Shown piece after piece: positions 8,593 through 16,547 of a stretch of DNA of 64,000 nucleotides. Below the pieces are notes generated by a model. It ran no database searches, had not been told where the DNA came from, and saw only the letters and a program-made list of their open reading frames with translations. Origin of the DNA: Fodinicola acaciae (GTDB lineage: Bacteria > Actinomycetota > Actinomycetes > Mycobacteriales > HKI-0501); the NCBI RefSeq assembly GCF_010993745.1, contig NZ_WOTN01000003.1, positions 248,001 to 312,000 of the forward strand. The letters are read 5' to 3'. Made by a program: the position numbers and the translations under genes. Every line of letters begins with the position of its first letter. Position 1 is the first letter of the stretch.

Positions 8593-9585
8593 TCAGTACG
8601 TTGTGTAGTAGAGCAATTCGCCCGACTCACCGGCCGCTGCCCCCTCGCTGGGGATGAACAACGTCACCAGAAGCGCGCGGCGTCCGCCCGGTGCGGTCAA
8701 CACCGTGAGGGTCGGGTTGGCGAACGCTGTGCTGCCGCCGTCGGTGTGGATCGTCGTACGGTCCGCGTTGCCGGTCTGGTAGTCGTAGACGAAGGTTCGC
8801 CACGATCCGAAGGCGCCCTTGGTGTATTGCCCTTCGATCAGACCGAAACTGTAGCCGGAAAACATCGCCTGGTCACGGTCACCGATATTTCCGCCGACAC
8901 CCCAGTAAAGCAGCGCGTTGTCGACGTTCGGCTGGGCCGCCGTCGACCACGACGAGAAATTGCTGAGCCGGCCACGCTGCTGACGATCGCGGTCGCAGTT
9001 GGACCAGTAATGACCACCGATGTCGACTGTGGAATGGTCGATGTCCGGCGACAACGTCACCGAATAGATGTTCGGGGTGCCTTCGGCACATGAGGAAAGC
9101 GTACGCGCCGCGTCGTAGGATCGGGACACCTTGCCGGCAAGCAGGTCGTCGCGGCTGGCGAAATAGCGGAACGCGAGATGGTTGTCGCCACCGCCGGGTT
9201 TTTCCTGTTCCCAGGCGAGGACGAATCCTTCGTTGGGCGCTTGGGCGATCGTCGGCTGCGAAGCCGGGCCGGTGCTGCTGCCAGCCAGTTCCCGCACCCA
9301 ATGCCAGTTGAGCAGGTCGCTCGACGTTGCCAGATTCACGCGAAAATGGCCGTCCGCGGCCATGAAATGGGAGACCGCGAGATAGCCACCGGTGCGGTCC
9401 TGGATGACTTTGACGGTGTCCATCGTGTGTCCGGCGTCGTCATGTACGCCGTAGCGGTGAGCCGTCGACGCACTCACATTTTCCACCAGTCCCCGCAGTT
9501 GTGCGCGAGCCGGATCGGACGGCGCGCCCGCCGGCGCCGGCAGCAACGCGGCAACCAGCGCCATTCCCGCGACAAGTTTCAGCAT
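8593..9585 (-). CDS. Secreted protein, probable glycosidase-like beta-propeller
   Basis: 330 residues with an N-terminal signal peptide (MLKLVAGMALVAALLPAPAG). The mature part is rich in Trp, Tyr, Asp and Gly and has repeated short strands such as GYLAVSHFMAADGHFRVNLA, SSDLLNWHWVREL and GFVLAWEQE, the pattern seen in five-bladed propeller glycoside hydrolases, where blade edges read S-x-D-x-x-x-W. I cannot identify the three catalytic acidic residues with confidence, so an enzymatic assignment is tentative. Monocistronic, divergent from the carboxylesterase gene, and also exported, so the two may act outside the cell together. Confidence 0.55.
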   Translation of the reverse strand: MLKLVAGMALVAALLPAPAGAPSDPARAQLRGLVENVSASTAHRYGVHDDAGHTMDTVKVIQDRTGGYLAVSHFMAADGHFRVNLATSSDLLNWHWVRELAGSSTGPASQPTIAQAPNEGFVLAWEQEKPGGGDNHLAFRYFASRDDLLAGKVSRSYDAARTLSSCAEGTPNIYSVTLSPDIDHSTVDIGGHYWSNCDRDRQQRGRLSNFSSWSTAAQPNVDNALLYWGVGGNIGDRDQAMFSGYSFGLIEGQYTKGAFGSWRTFVYDYQTGNADRTTIHTDGGSTAFANPTLTVLTAPGGRRALLVTLFIPSEGAAAGESGELLYYTTY

Positions 9586-9735
9586 CGACGCCTCCAGTCG
9601 ACGCGCACGCTATCACCGGATTTGTCAACGTCGTGCGGCCAATTCCGGCCACGACCGTCGATACGTCGTCCGACGTAGCCAGAAATACCGCCGGGAGCGG
9701 ACGCTCCGTCGCGTCCGCCTCCGGACAGTTGACCC

Positions 9736-11292
9736 ATGAGACGACTCACCGGAACGACGATTCTGACCCTGTTGGCTGCCTTTCTCGCCGGGCTCCCCAG
9801 CCCCGCCGCGGCCAGTTCTGACGACCGAGTGCGCACCGACGACGGCTTGCTCCAGGGCAGCGTGACCGCGAAGAACCGGCACTTCCAGGCAATCCCGTAC
9901 GCCGCTGCACCGACCGGCGCGCTGCGCTGGCGCTCACCCCGGCCGCCGGTGCCCTGGCCGGGCGTACGCGATGCCACCAAGGCCGGCCAGCCATGCGCGC
10001 AAATCGGTGCCGAGGGACCGAACCAGCCACTGCATTTCATCGGCAGCGAAGACTGCCTGTTCCTGAACGTGACCACGCCGCGCACCACCAGGAAATCGCT
10101 GCCAGTGCTGGTGTTCCTGCATGGCGGCGGCCTCGTCAACGGGAGCGGGTCCGCCTACAACAGCGACCGGATCGCGCAGCGGGACACCATCGTCGTGACT
10201 CTGAACTATCGCCTTGGCGCCCTGGGATTCCTGCGTCACCCGGCGCTGTCCGACCCGTACGCGGGCAACTTCGGCACCGCCGACCAGGCCGCGGCCCTGC
10301 GCTGGGTGCGCCACAACATCGCCGCTTTTGGCGGCAACGCACACAACGTGACGGTATCAGGCGAGTCTGCCGGCGCCTTCAGCGTCTGTGCGCTGCTCGC
10401 CGCACCACCGGCACATGGTCTTTTCGACAAGGCCATCGTCGCCAGCGGGCCATGCGCAAACCCGTTCACCGATCGTCGTACGGCCGATCGGCACGGCCGG
10501 GTCTTTGCCGACGAGGTGGGCTGCGCTGATCAGACCTCGGCCTGTTTGCGCCGTGTGCCGGCAAAAGAGCTGATGCGTCAGTCGGACATCGACCAGGTCT
10601 ATGGTCAGCTGCACCGGCGTACCGCCGACGTGCCCTGGACTCCGGTCACCGGCACCGCGTTTCTGCCTCTCCAACCGCTGCAGGCCCTGCGGCTCGGCGC
10701 CTCAGCCAACGTGCCGATCATGCACGGCGGCACCAAGGACGAGATGCGGGGCCATGTGGCCACCGTGTACGACAGCCAGAGCGGGCCGGTGACGGCCGCC
10801 GGCTATCCCGCCGCGGTCAGGGCGGTCTTCGGTTCTGACGCCGACCGGGTGCTCGCGGCCTACCCGGCCGGGAAATACCCGTCACCGAGCCTTGCATTGG
10901 CGACGTTGCTCACCGACTACGGCAAGTATGTCGGCGCCTGCAGCCAGTTGCCGGCGATCGATGCGATGCGATCACCGGTTTTCGCCTATGAGTACGCGCA
11001 ATCCTCGGGTGAGCACGTCGGCGACTTTCCCCTCGGTGCCTACCACGGCGCCGACATCGGATATCTGTTCGACGGCAACTTCCCCGGCACGCAACCGCCG
11101 AACTGGACTCCCGAAGAGCGGGCGTTCGCCGGCCGGCTGACCGGCTATTGGACCGAATTCGCCCGGACCGGTCGGCCGTGGCCGGCCTACCAGAAAGGCA
11201 GCGCGACCGTACTGTCGATCGCGATGGCGCACACCGGGCCGGTGAACATCGCCCAGACCCACAACTGCGGATTCTGGCGCACTATTTCCTAG
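9736..11292 (+). CDS. Secreted type-B carboxylesterase
   Basis: 518 residues with a signal peptide (MRRLTGTTILTLLAAFLAGL). Alpha/beta-hydrolase of the carboxylesterase B/cholinesterase family: oxyanion-hole HGGG (LVFLHGGGLVNGSG), the EDCLFLNV signature, nucleophile Ser in VSGESAGAFSV, acid in GGTKDEMRG, and His in AYHGADIGYLF. Length matches the family. Predicted to cleave carboxylic esters outside the cell. The 5' leader contains a GC-rich stem (around 9692-9722), of unknown significance. Monocistronic. Confidence 0.9.
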   Translation: MRRLTGTTILTLLAAFLAGLPSPAAASSDDRVRTDDGLLQGSVTAKNRHFQAIPYAAAPTGALRWRSPRPPVPWPGVRDATKAGQPCAQIGAEGPNQPLHFIGSEDCLFLNVTTPRTTRKSLPVLVFLHGGGLVNGSGSAYNSDRIAQRDTIVVTLNYRLGALGFLRHPALSDPYAGNFGTADQAAALRWVRHNIAAFGGNAHNVTVSGESAGAFSVCALLAAPPAHGLFDKAIVASGPCANPFTDRRTADRHGRVFADEVGCADQTSACLRRVPAKELMRQSDIDQVYGQLHRRTADVPWTPVTGTAFLPLQPLQALRLGASANVPIMHGGTKDEMRGHVATVYDSQSGPVTAAGYPAAVRAVFGSDADRVLAAYPAGKYPSPSLALATLLTDYGKYVGACSQLPAIDAMRSPVFAYEYAQSSGEHVGDFPLGAYHGADIGYLFDGNFPGTQPPNWTPEERAFAGRLTGYWTEFARTGRPWPAYQKGSATVLSIAMAHTGPVNIAQTHNCGFWRTIS

Positions 11293-11317
11293 GGCCTAGC
11301 CGCGATCTGGACCCGGC

Positions 11318-11421
11318 ATTCGGGACCACGCCGAGATGGTCGCCAGCCGGCTCGGCCGGACGCCGTACGACCTGAGGCACGCGTGCCTGAGCACCTACGC
11401 CCGCTGCCTGGACGGCGAACA
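11318..11421 (+). pseudogene. Tyrosine recombinase (integrase) C-terminal relic
   Basis: A reading frame not long enough to be a gene encodes ASRLGRTPYDLRHACLST, the conserved R-x-x-H block of phage-type tyrosine recombinases, followed at once by YARCLDGE, which in these proteins lies after the GHS motif and contains the catalytic Tyr. About 25 residues between them, including the GHS block, are missing. The relic lies 50-60 bp from tRNA-Glu and tRNA-Gln, the usual attachment targets of such integrases. I infer an eroded integrative element or actinophage. Confidence 0.6.
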
Positions 11422-11430
11422 CGCGGCGAA

Positions 11431-11469
11431 GGCCCCCTCCCCAGCGTTTCTGCTGGTGAGGGGGCCTTT
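11431..11469 (-). terminator. Intrinsic terminator downstream of tRNA-Glu
   Basis: GGCCCCCTC (11431-11439) pairs with GAGGGGGCC (11458-11466); an inner CCAGC/GCTGG stem extends it. It begins just past the 3' end of tRNA-Glu in the direction of tRNA transcription. A short T run exists only on the plus side (TTT), so it may work in both directions. Confidence 0.65.
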
Positions 11470-11476
11470 CTCGGTG

Positions 11477-11549
11477 TAGCCCCGACCGGATTCGAACCGG
11501 CGCTACCGCCTTGAGAGGGCGGCGTCCTAGGCCGCTAGACGACGGGGCC
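11477..11549 (-). tRNA. tRNA-Glu (CTC)
   Basis: 73-nt cloverleaf read from the minus strand. Acceptor GGCCCCG pairs with CGGGGCT (G-U at the first pair), the D arm begins GTCTAGCGGCCTAGGAC, anticodon stem CCGCC/GGCGG encloses CTCTCAA (anticodon CTC), and the T arm contains GGTTCGAATCC. The 3' CCA is not encoded. Confidence 0.93.
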
Positions 11550-11610
11550 AGAACTGGTGCTGCTTTCCTCTGACACCAATGGCGTTGGTGCCGGTCCCAA
11601 TAGTGGAACG

Positions 11611-11682
11611 CTGGGGTACCAGGACTCGAACCTAGACTAACGGAGCCAGAATCCGTCGGGCTGCCAATTACCCCATACCCCA
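11611..11682 (-). tRNA. tRNA-Gln (CTG)
   Basis: 72-nt cloverleaf on the minus strand. Acceptor TGGGGTA pairs with TACCCCA, anticodon stem ACGGA/TCCGT encloses TTCTGGC (anticodon CTG), and the T arm contains GGTTCGAGTCC. The 3' CCA is not encoded. It is transcribed ahead of tRNA-Glu, 61 nt upstream, and the two probably share a transcript. Confidence 0.93.
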
Positions 11683-11796
11683 CTGGCGTCTCTCAACGCC
11701 TGGATAACCATACCGGACGGTCGTTTCGGCTTCCAAAGCGGGTGCCGGTGTTCGGTGGCTCACTCGGCTTGACCCGAGATGTCCGGTCGGGCGATA

Positions 11797-11814
11797 ATTC
11801 ATCGCAGGATGAAT
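11797..11814. promoter_or_regulatory. Palindromic operator candidate before the FAD monooxygenase
   Basis: ATTCATC-GCAG-GATGAAT is a perfect 7-bp inverted repeat with a 4-bp centre, placed 23 nt before the start codon of the monooxygenase gene. No regulator gene is adjacent, so the cognate factor is probably encoded elsewhere. Confidence 0.5.
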
Positions 11815-11836
11815 AAAGATCGAGAGGGGTTGCACC

Positions 11837-13060
11837 ATGAACAGCAAACCGCTCGACTGCGTCGTTGTCGGCGGCGGACCGGCCGGCATGATGCTTGGTC
11901 TCCTGCTCGCGCGAGCCGGTGTGGAGGTGGCCGTGTTGGAGAAGCACGGCGACTTCCTGCGCGACTTCCGTGGCGACACCGTGCACGCGTCGACCCTCAC
12001 GTTGTTGGACGAGCTGGGGCTCGGCGCACGGTTCGCGGCGATGCCGCACCGGCTGATGGAGCGGATGAGCCTGGTCTTCGGCGGCGAGACGGCGACGCTG
12101 GCCGACTTCTCGCTGACCAACTCGGCGCACAAGCACATCGCGATGGTGCCGCAGTGGGACCTGCTCGACCTGCTCGCCGACGAGGCGCGTACGGAACCGA
12201 CCTTCCACCTGCACATGAACACCGCGGCGACCGACCTGATCGTCGAGGACGGCAGGGTCGCCGGCGTACGGACGACGGCCGGCGACATGCGCGCCCGGCT
12301 GACCGTCGCCGCGGACGGACGGCACTCGAAGCTGCGCGCCGGCGACATGGAGAAGATCGAGTACGCGGTGCCGATGGACGTGTGGTGGTTTCGCCTGCCG
12401 CGCGCCGACGCGGACGTGGCCGGCGGCGTAATGACGTTCAACCGCGGCCACGCGATCGTGGCGTTCGACCGCGGCGACTACTACCAGGCCGCCTATCTGC
12501 TGCCGAAAGGCAAGGACGCCGAGCTGCGTGCGCAGGGCCTGCCGCGTTTCCTCGCGATCGTCGAGGACCTGCTGCCGTGGACGCGGGGCCGGCTGGACAC
12601 GATCGGCGGCTGGGACGACGTGAAGTTCCTGGACGTACGGCTCAACCGGTTGAAGACCTGGCACGCGGAGGGGTTGCTGGCGATCGGCGACGCCGCGCAC
12701 GCCATGTCACCGATGGGTGGCGTCGGCATCAACCTCGCCGTGCAGGACGCGGTCGCGGCGGCCAGGATCCTGGCCGGTCCGCTGCGCCGCGGTGACGTGA
12801 CGACCGACGATCTCGCGAAGGTGCAACGGCGGCGCGAGCTGCCGACGATCGTCACGCAGGACGTACAGCGGATGATGCACCGCGTCGCGGTCGAGGCGGC
12901 GCTGTCCGGCCGGCTCGGCGACAACCCGCCGGCGCCGGCGCGGGTGATCTCACGCTTCTCGTTCCTGCAGCGGCTGCCTGCGCAGTTCGTCGGCGTCGGC
13001 GTGCGGCCGGAGCACATCCCGTCGTACGCGCGACGCTCCCCCGCCACCCACGCCGCCTAG
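11837..13060 (+). CDS. FAD-dependent aromatic-ring-type monooxygenase
   Basis: 407 residues of the PHBH/UbiH flavoprotein family. The Rossmann GXGXXG is VVVGGGPAGMMLGLLLARAG, the DG motif is LTVAADGRHSKLRA, and the second FAD motif is GLLAIGDAAHAMSPMGGVGINLAVQDA. Such enzymes hydroxylate or epoxidise small aromatic or polyketide-like substrates with NAD(P)H and O2. Start at 11837 has GAGAGGGG upstream. It stands alone between the tRNAs and a convergent ABC transporter operon; the substrate is not predictable. Confidence 0.9.
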   Translation: MNSKPLDCVVVGGGPAGMMLGLLLARAGVEVAVLEKHGDFLRDFRGDTVHASTLTLLDELGLGARFAAMPHRLMERMSLVFGGETATLADFSLTNSAHKHIAMVPQWDLLDLLADEARTEPTFHLHMNTAATDLIVEDGRVAGVRTTAGDMRARLTVAADGRHSKLRAGDMEKIEYAVPMDVWWFRLPRADADVAGGVMTFNRGHAIVAFDRGDYYQAAYLLPKGKDAELRAQGLPRFLAIVEDLLPWTRGRLDTIGGWDDVKFLDVRLNRLKTWHAEGLLAIGDAAHAMSPMGGVGINLAVQDAVAAARILAGPLRRGDVTTDDLAKVQRRRELPTIVTQDVQRMMHRVAVEAALSGRLGDNPPAPARVISRFSFLQRLPAQFVGVGVRPEHIPSYARRSPATHAA

Positions 13061-13067
13061 CCTCGAA

Positions 13068-14654
13068 CTAGGGGCGGCGGGCGTAGAGGATGGCGCCGGC
13101 GACCGAGAAGACCAGCTGGCCGAGCAGCAGCTGCGAGTTGACCGTGCCGAGACCGACGGCGACCCAGGCCGGCAGCGTCAACAGAGCGGCCAGGTCGAGG
13201 CCGGACGCCAGCCACACCAGCGGACCGGTCGGGATCAGGCCCATCGGCGTGGAGAGTACGGGCAGGTCGTTGCGCACCGGTCCACGGCTGGCCGCGCGCA
13301 GCGCACCGACAGCCCACCCCGGCGCGGCGACCACTCCGAGCCCCAGCCACATCAGCATCGACCCGGAGAAGGAGGCGCCGAGTACGGCGAAGGTCGCCAG
13401 TCCCCACAGCACCGCCACGACGATCGGCAGCACCAGCCTGACCGTACGCAGCTGACCAGCCGGCATCGCCAGCAGCCGGGACAGACCGGCCGCGTTGGCC
13501 TCGCGGCCGGCCGGACCGGTGGTCAGGCCAGCGGCCCAGGTGCCGCAGATCAGCAGCACCAGGCCGGCGAAGATGGCCGACGCGCGGCCACCGCCGGTCA
13601 GCGCCAGCGCCAACCCCGGACCGAGCGCGATCACGACGGCCGCCGCCGCTCGGTCGAGCCGCCGGCGCAGCACCAACAGGTCCTGGCCGATGAAAGCCGG
13701 CAGGCCGCGCCACTTCGGCAACCGGCCGCGCGGCCGGCGCCGGCCGACCCGCCGCGCCTCGGCCGCGGGCGCCAACGCACCAGGGTCGAGCACGGTCGCG
13801 GCGCCGACGATGATGGCCGTACGCGCCGAGGCGTCGGCGACCGCACCGAGCCGTACGCGGGGCAACGCGAACACCAGCGCGACAATCGCCGCCACCGCGA
13901 GCACAACGGCCGCGCCAAGGCCGCCGATGGCCAGCGCACCACCATGGCCGGCGAGCGCGAACCAACCCCACGGCCCCGACCAGTCCAGTACGTCGCGAAC
14001 GGCCGCGATGACCGAGGTCGACGGCACCAGGATGGTCGCGGAGGCGATCACCCCGAGACCGGCCAGCACGCCACCGACGACGCCACCGATTCGCTCGGCG
14101 GTCTCGCCCGCGAACTGCAGCAGCACGCCCACCGCGACCAGCAGGAGACCGGTCGCGACGCCGAGCGCGCAGACGGCCACCAGGCCGATCGCGGTGATCG
14201 GCGGCGAGACGGCCGCGACGATGCTCGCGACCGTACCCATGAAAAGCGCGGTCACGATCGCGGCCGCCAGCAGCCGCGCGAGGAACAGGCCGGCGCGGCG
14301 GACCGGCGCGCGCAGCAGCCAGGCGACCTCGACCGCCGGCAGCCAGACCGGACCGATCCGCAGCAGTACGCGCAGCGTCGCACCGACCAGCGCCAGCGTC
14401 GCCGCCGGAGCCACGACGGAGGAGTACGCGCGCGCGACGCCGGCAGCCGCGGTCGTACCGCTCAGGACGACGCCGAAGAAGCCGAAGATCGGCTGTCCGA
14501 AGACACCGAGCGCGATGGCCACGACGACGATCGCGTAGTAGATCGCGCCGGCGATCTTGACGATCGACCGCTGCTCGTTTTGGTAGTCGCGGATCTGGCG
14601 GCGGATCTGCCGCGCCGACACCGCAGCGGCGGCTGGTACGTCGACGGTCGTCAC
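13068..14654 (-). CDS. ABC-2-like multi-pass membrane permease subunit
   Basis: 528 residues with at least twelve hydrophobic helices (for example AGAIYYAIVVVAIALGVFGQ, VSPPITAIGLVAVCALGVA, MLMWLGLGVVAAPGWAV) and two amphipathic basic linkers (RRVGRRRPRGRLPKWRG). It overlaps the stop of the ABC ATPase gene by ATGA, so the two form one exporter. The layout matches the large actinobacterial permeases seen beside single small ATPases (DUF6297-like). No substrate can be inferred; the pair follows a FAA-hydrolase-family gene. Confidence 0.75.
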   Translation of the reverse strand: MTTVDVPAAAAVSARQIRRQIRDYQNEQRSIVKIAGAIYYAIVVVAIALGVFGQPIFGFFGVVLSGTTAAAGVARAYSSVVAPAATLALVGATLRVLLRIGPVWLPAVEVAWLLRAPVRRAGLFLARLLAAAIVTALFMGTVASIVAAVSPPITAIGLVAVCALGVATGLLLVAVGVLLQFAGETAERIGGVVGGVLAGLGVIASATILVPSTSVIAAVRDVLDWSGPWGWFALAGHGGALAIGGLGAAVVLAVAAIVALVFALPRVRLGAVADASARTAIIVGAATVLDPGALAPAAEARRVGRRRPRGRLPKWRGLPAFIGQDLLVLRRRLDRAAAAVVIALGPGLALALTGGGRASAIFAGLVLLICGTWAAGLTTGPAGREANAAGLSRLLAMPAGQLRTVRLVLPIVVAVLWGLATFAVLGASFSGSMLMWLGLGVVAAPGWAVGALRAASRGPVRNDLPVLSTPMGLIPTGPLVWLASGLDLAALLTLPAWVAVGLGTVNSQLLLGQLVFSVAGAILYARRP

Positions 14655-15310
14655 TCCGGCACCTTGTCCAGCGACCGTACGCGCGCGCCGACACCGTCGA
14701 TCAGCGTCTTGTCGTGGCTGGCCAACAACAACGCGGCACCGGCGTCGACTCGCTCGCGCAGCAGCTCGGCCAGCACCGGCCGAATGTCGGTGTCCAGGCG
14801 CTGCTCCGGCTCGTCGAGCATCAGCACCTTGGACGGCCGGCAGAGCGCGGCGGCGAGCATCAGCCGCTGCCGCTGTCCGGACGACAGCACGGCCGGCACG
14901 ACGTCCGCGCGCTCGGTCAACCCCATCGCCTCCAGCAGGTCGGCCGGCTCGGGGATGTCGCCGGGGACCGGCGCGTGTACGGCGCGGAGCAGCTGCAGAT
15001 GCTCGATGACGGTGAGGTCGGGATACCAGGCCTCGTCGCCGAGCAGCATGACCACGTCACGCCACAGCTGCGGACCGGCACGGCTCGGCTCGACGCCGGC
15101 GATGCGTACGGTGCCGGCGTCCGGCTTGAGCAGGCCGCCGATGGCGCGCAGCAGCGTCGACTTGCCGCTGCCGTTGCGGCCGACCAGCGACACCGCCTGG
15201 CCGTAGTTGACCTTGACGCTCACACCGTCCAGCACCGGCGTGCCGCCGAAGGCGATGACGACGCCGCTCGCCTCGATGGCGGCCGGCGCTTTCCTCGGCT
15301 TACTGGTCAT
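14651..15310 (-). CDS. ABC transporter ATP-binding protein
   Basis: 219 residues. Walker A is [11 protein letters not shown], the signature motif is [15 protein letters not shown] (S instead of the usual G in LSGGQ), Walker B is [13 protein letters not shown], and the H-loop is LLASHD. The start codon lies inside the end of the FAA-hydrolase-family gene (11-nt overlap) and the 3' end overlaps the permease start, so the three are translationally coupled. It energises the downstream permease, probably as an exporter. Confidence 0.92.
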   Translation of the reverse strand: MTSKPRKAPAAIEASGVVIAFGGTPVLDGVSVKVNYGQAVSLVGRNGSGKSTLLRAIGGLLKPDAGTVRIAGVEPSRAGPQLWRDVVMLLGDEAWYPDLTVIEHLQLLRAVHAPVPGDIPEPADLLEAMGLTERADVVPAVLSSGQRQRLMLAAALCRPSKVLMLDEPEQRLDTDIRPVLAELLRERVDAGAALLLASHDKTLIDGVGARVRSLDKVPE

Positions 15311-16091
15311 GGGAGACGACCGGGTTGGTCAGCTCGCCGAGGCCGTCGACCGCGACCGTCACCTTCTGGCCGGCCTCGATCGGCCCGACGCCGGCCGGCG
15401 TACCGGTCAGCAGCACGTCGCCCGGCAGCAGCGTCATCACCGAGGAGACGTACGCGATGAGGGTGGCGATGTCGAAGATGAACTGGCTCGTACGCCCGTC
15501 CTGCTTCACCTCGCCGTCGACGGTCGCGGTGACCCGCAGGTCGGCGGGATCGAGCGTGGTGTCGATCCACGGACCGAGCGGACAGAAGGAGTCGAAGCCT
15601 TTGGCCCTGGTCCACTGGCCGTCGCTGCGCTGCAGGTCCCGCGCGGTGACGTCGTTGGCGACCGTGTAGCCGAAGACCGACTTCATCGCGTCCTCACGGC
15701 TGGTCATCCGCGCTCCTGGCACGCCGATCACCACCGCCAGCTCGGCCTCGTGCTCGACCCGCTTGGACTGCACCGGCAGCCGGATCGCGTCGCCGGGGCC
15801 GATGATCGAGGTCGACGGCTTAAGGAAGAGCAACGGCTCCTTCGGCACCTCGTTGCCCAGCTCGGCGGCATGCGCGGCGTAGTTGCGGCCGACGCAGACG
15901 ACCTTGCTCGGCAGGATCGGAGCGACCAGGCGTACGTCCCCCATGGCCCATCTCTGGCCGGTGAAGGCGATCTGACCGAACGGATGGCCGTCGATCTCGG
16001 CGACCGTCCACGCCTCCTGGCCAGCCCCGCTCTCCCCCTCGATGACCCCGAACGACATCCCGCTCTGGTGAGCGAAGCGCGCAATCCTCAT
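15300..16091 (-). CDS. Fumarylacetoacetate hydrolase-family protein
   Basis: 263 residues. C-terminal FAH domain with metal-ligand acids in [12 protein letters not shown] and the [14 protein letters not shown] block, and the conserved [12 protein letters not shown] and [11 protein letters not shown] motifs. Family members open cyclic or hydrolyse acylpyruvates (acylpyruvase, 2-hydroxyhepta-2,4-diene-1,7-dioate isomerase, oxaloacetate decarboxylase). The start at 16091 ([11 protein letters not shown]) fits the N-terminus of actinobacterial homologues; an in-frame extension upstream is basic and unlike them. First gene of the operon with the ABC pair. Confidence 0.88.
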   Translation of the reverse strand: MRIARFAHQSGMSFGVIEGESGAGQEAWTVAEIDGHPFGQIAFTGQRWAMGDVRLVAPILPSKVVCVGRNYAAHAAELGNEVPKEPLLFLKPSTSIIGPGDAIRLPVQSKRVEHEAELAVVIGVPGARMTSREDAMKSVFGYTVANDVTARDLQRSDGQWTRAKGFDSFCPLGPWIDTTLDPADLRVTATVDGEVKQDGRTSQFIFDIATLIAYVSSVMTLLPGDVLLTGTPAGVGPIEAGQKVTVAVDGLGELTNPVVSHDQ

Positions 16092-16198
16092 GGAACAGCA
16101 GCGTACGCACGCGCTGCCTGCGGCTTTCGTAGGGACTGGCCGCACGGCCGCCATACGTGCACTGGACTCGGGTTTCACGCTTGCCGGTTGTCGGGGTC

Positions 16199-16271
16199 GG
16201 GTTTTCTGATTGTTGCGTTTGGATGGGTGGTGGCGCCTTCGCGGCGGGCGACCTCAAGGGGAGGGCGCGGG
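16199..16271 (+). repeat. Dispersed intergenic repeat, copy A
   Basis: Begins GGGTTTTCTGATTGTTG and ends with a 26-nt block starting GGGCGACCTCAAGGGGAGGG. Both blocks recur in the same order and orientation at 32952-33043, which has a short extra GC-rich insertion between them. No long open reading frame is conserved between the copies, though both minus strands can encode a short similar peptide (TIRKP). Confidence 0.6.
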
Positions 16272-16322
16272 TTTGGTTGGTGGTCGGGTTGGGTGCCGCG
16301 GTGCGGTTGGGTTTGTGGGGTG

Positions 16323-16368
16323 GTCCGGTTTGTTCGTTCTCCCCCGTCGGCGAACGAACAAACCGGAC
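16323..16368. other. Perfect 17-bp intergenic hairpin
   Basis: GTCCGGTTTGTTCGTTC (16323-16339) and its exact reverse complement (16352-16368) are separated by 12 nt. There is no T run and no gene ends here, so it is not an obvious terminator. It could be a mobile-element end pair, an RNA structure or a protein-binding site. Confidence 0.6.
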
Positions 16369-16459
16369 AGCCGCGAGTCGGGAAGCCCGTCGCGTCGGCG
16401 GTGTGACTGCCGGCTCTGCTTGCTGTGGTTCGGTAACAGCCTCGGTGCAAGCAAGGCCT

Positions 16460-16486
16460 CCATGCGTGCGCTGGCTGCACGCATGG
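16460..16486. other. Perfect 10-bp hairpin upstream of the M1 gene
   Basis: CCATGCGTGC and GCACGCATGG flank a 7-nt loop, about 60 nt before the M1 start codon. It may lie in the 5' leader. Confidence 0.4.
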
Positions 16487-16547
16487 GGCCATGCGGACAT
16501 TCCGAGCGTATAGGGTCGCCTGGGACCATCAGAGGTAAGGAGACTGG

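Larger units (their letters stand above)
16092..16547. other. Repeat- and hairpin-rich divergent intergenic region
   Basis: No supported gene lies in these 456 bp between the divergent FAH and M1 genes. It holds a G/T-rich dispersed repeat (16199-16271), a perfect 17-bp hairpin (16323-16368), a second perfect 10-bp hairpin (16460-16486) and, at the end, an AAGGAG ribosome-binding site for the M1 gene. Confidence 0.6.
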
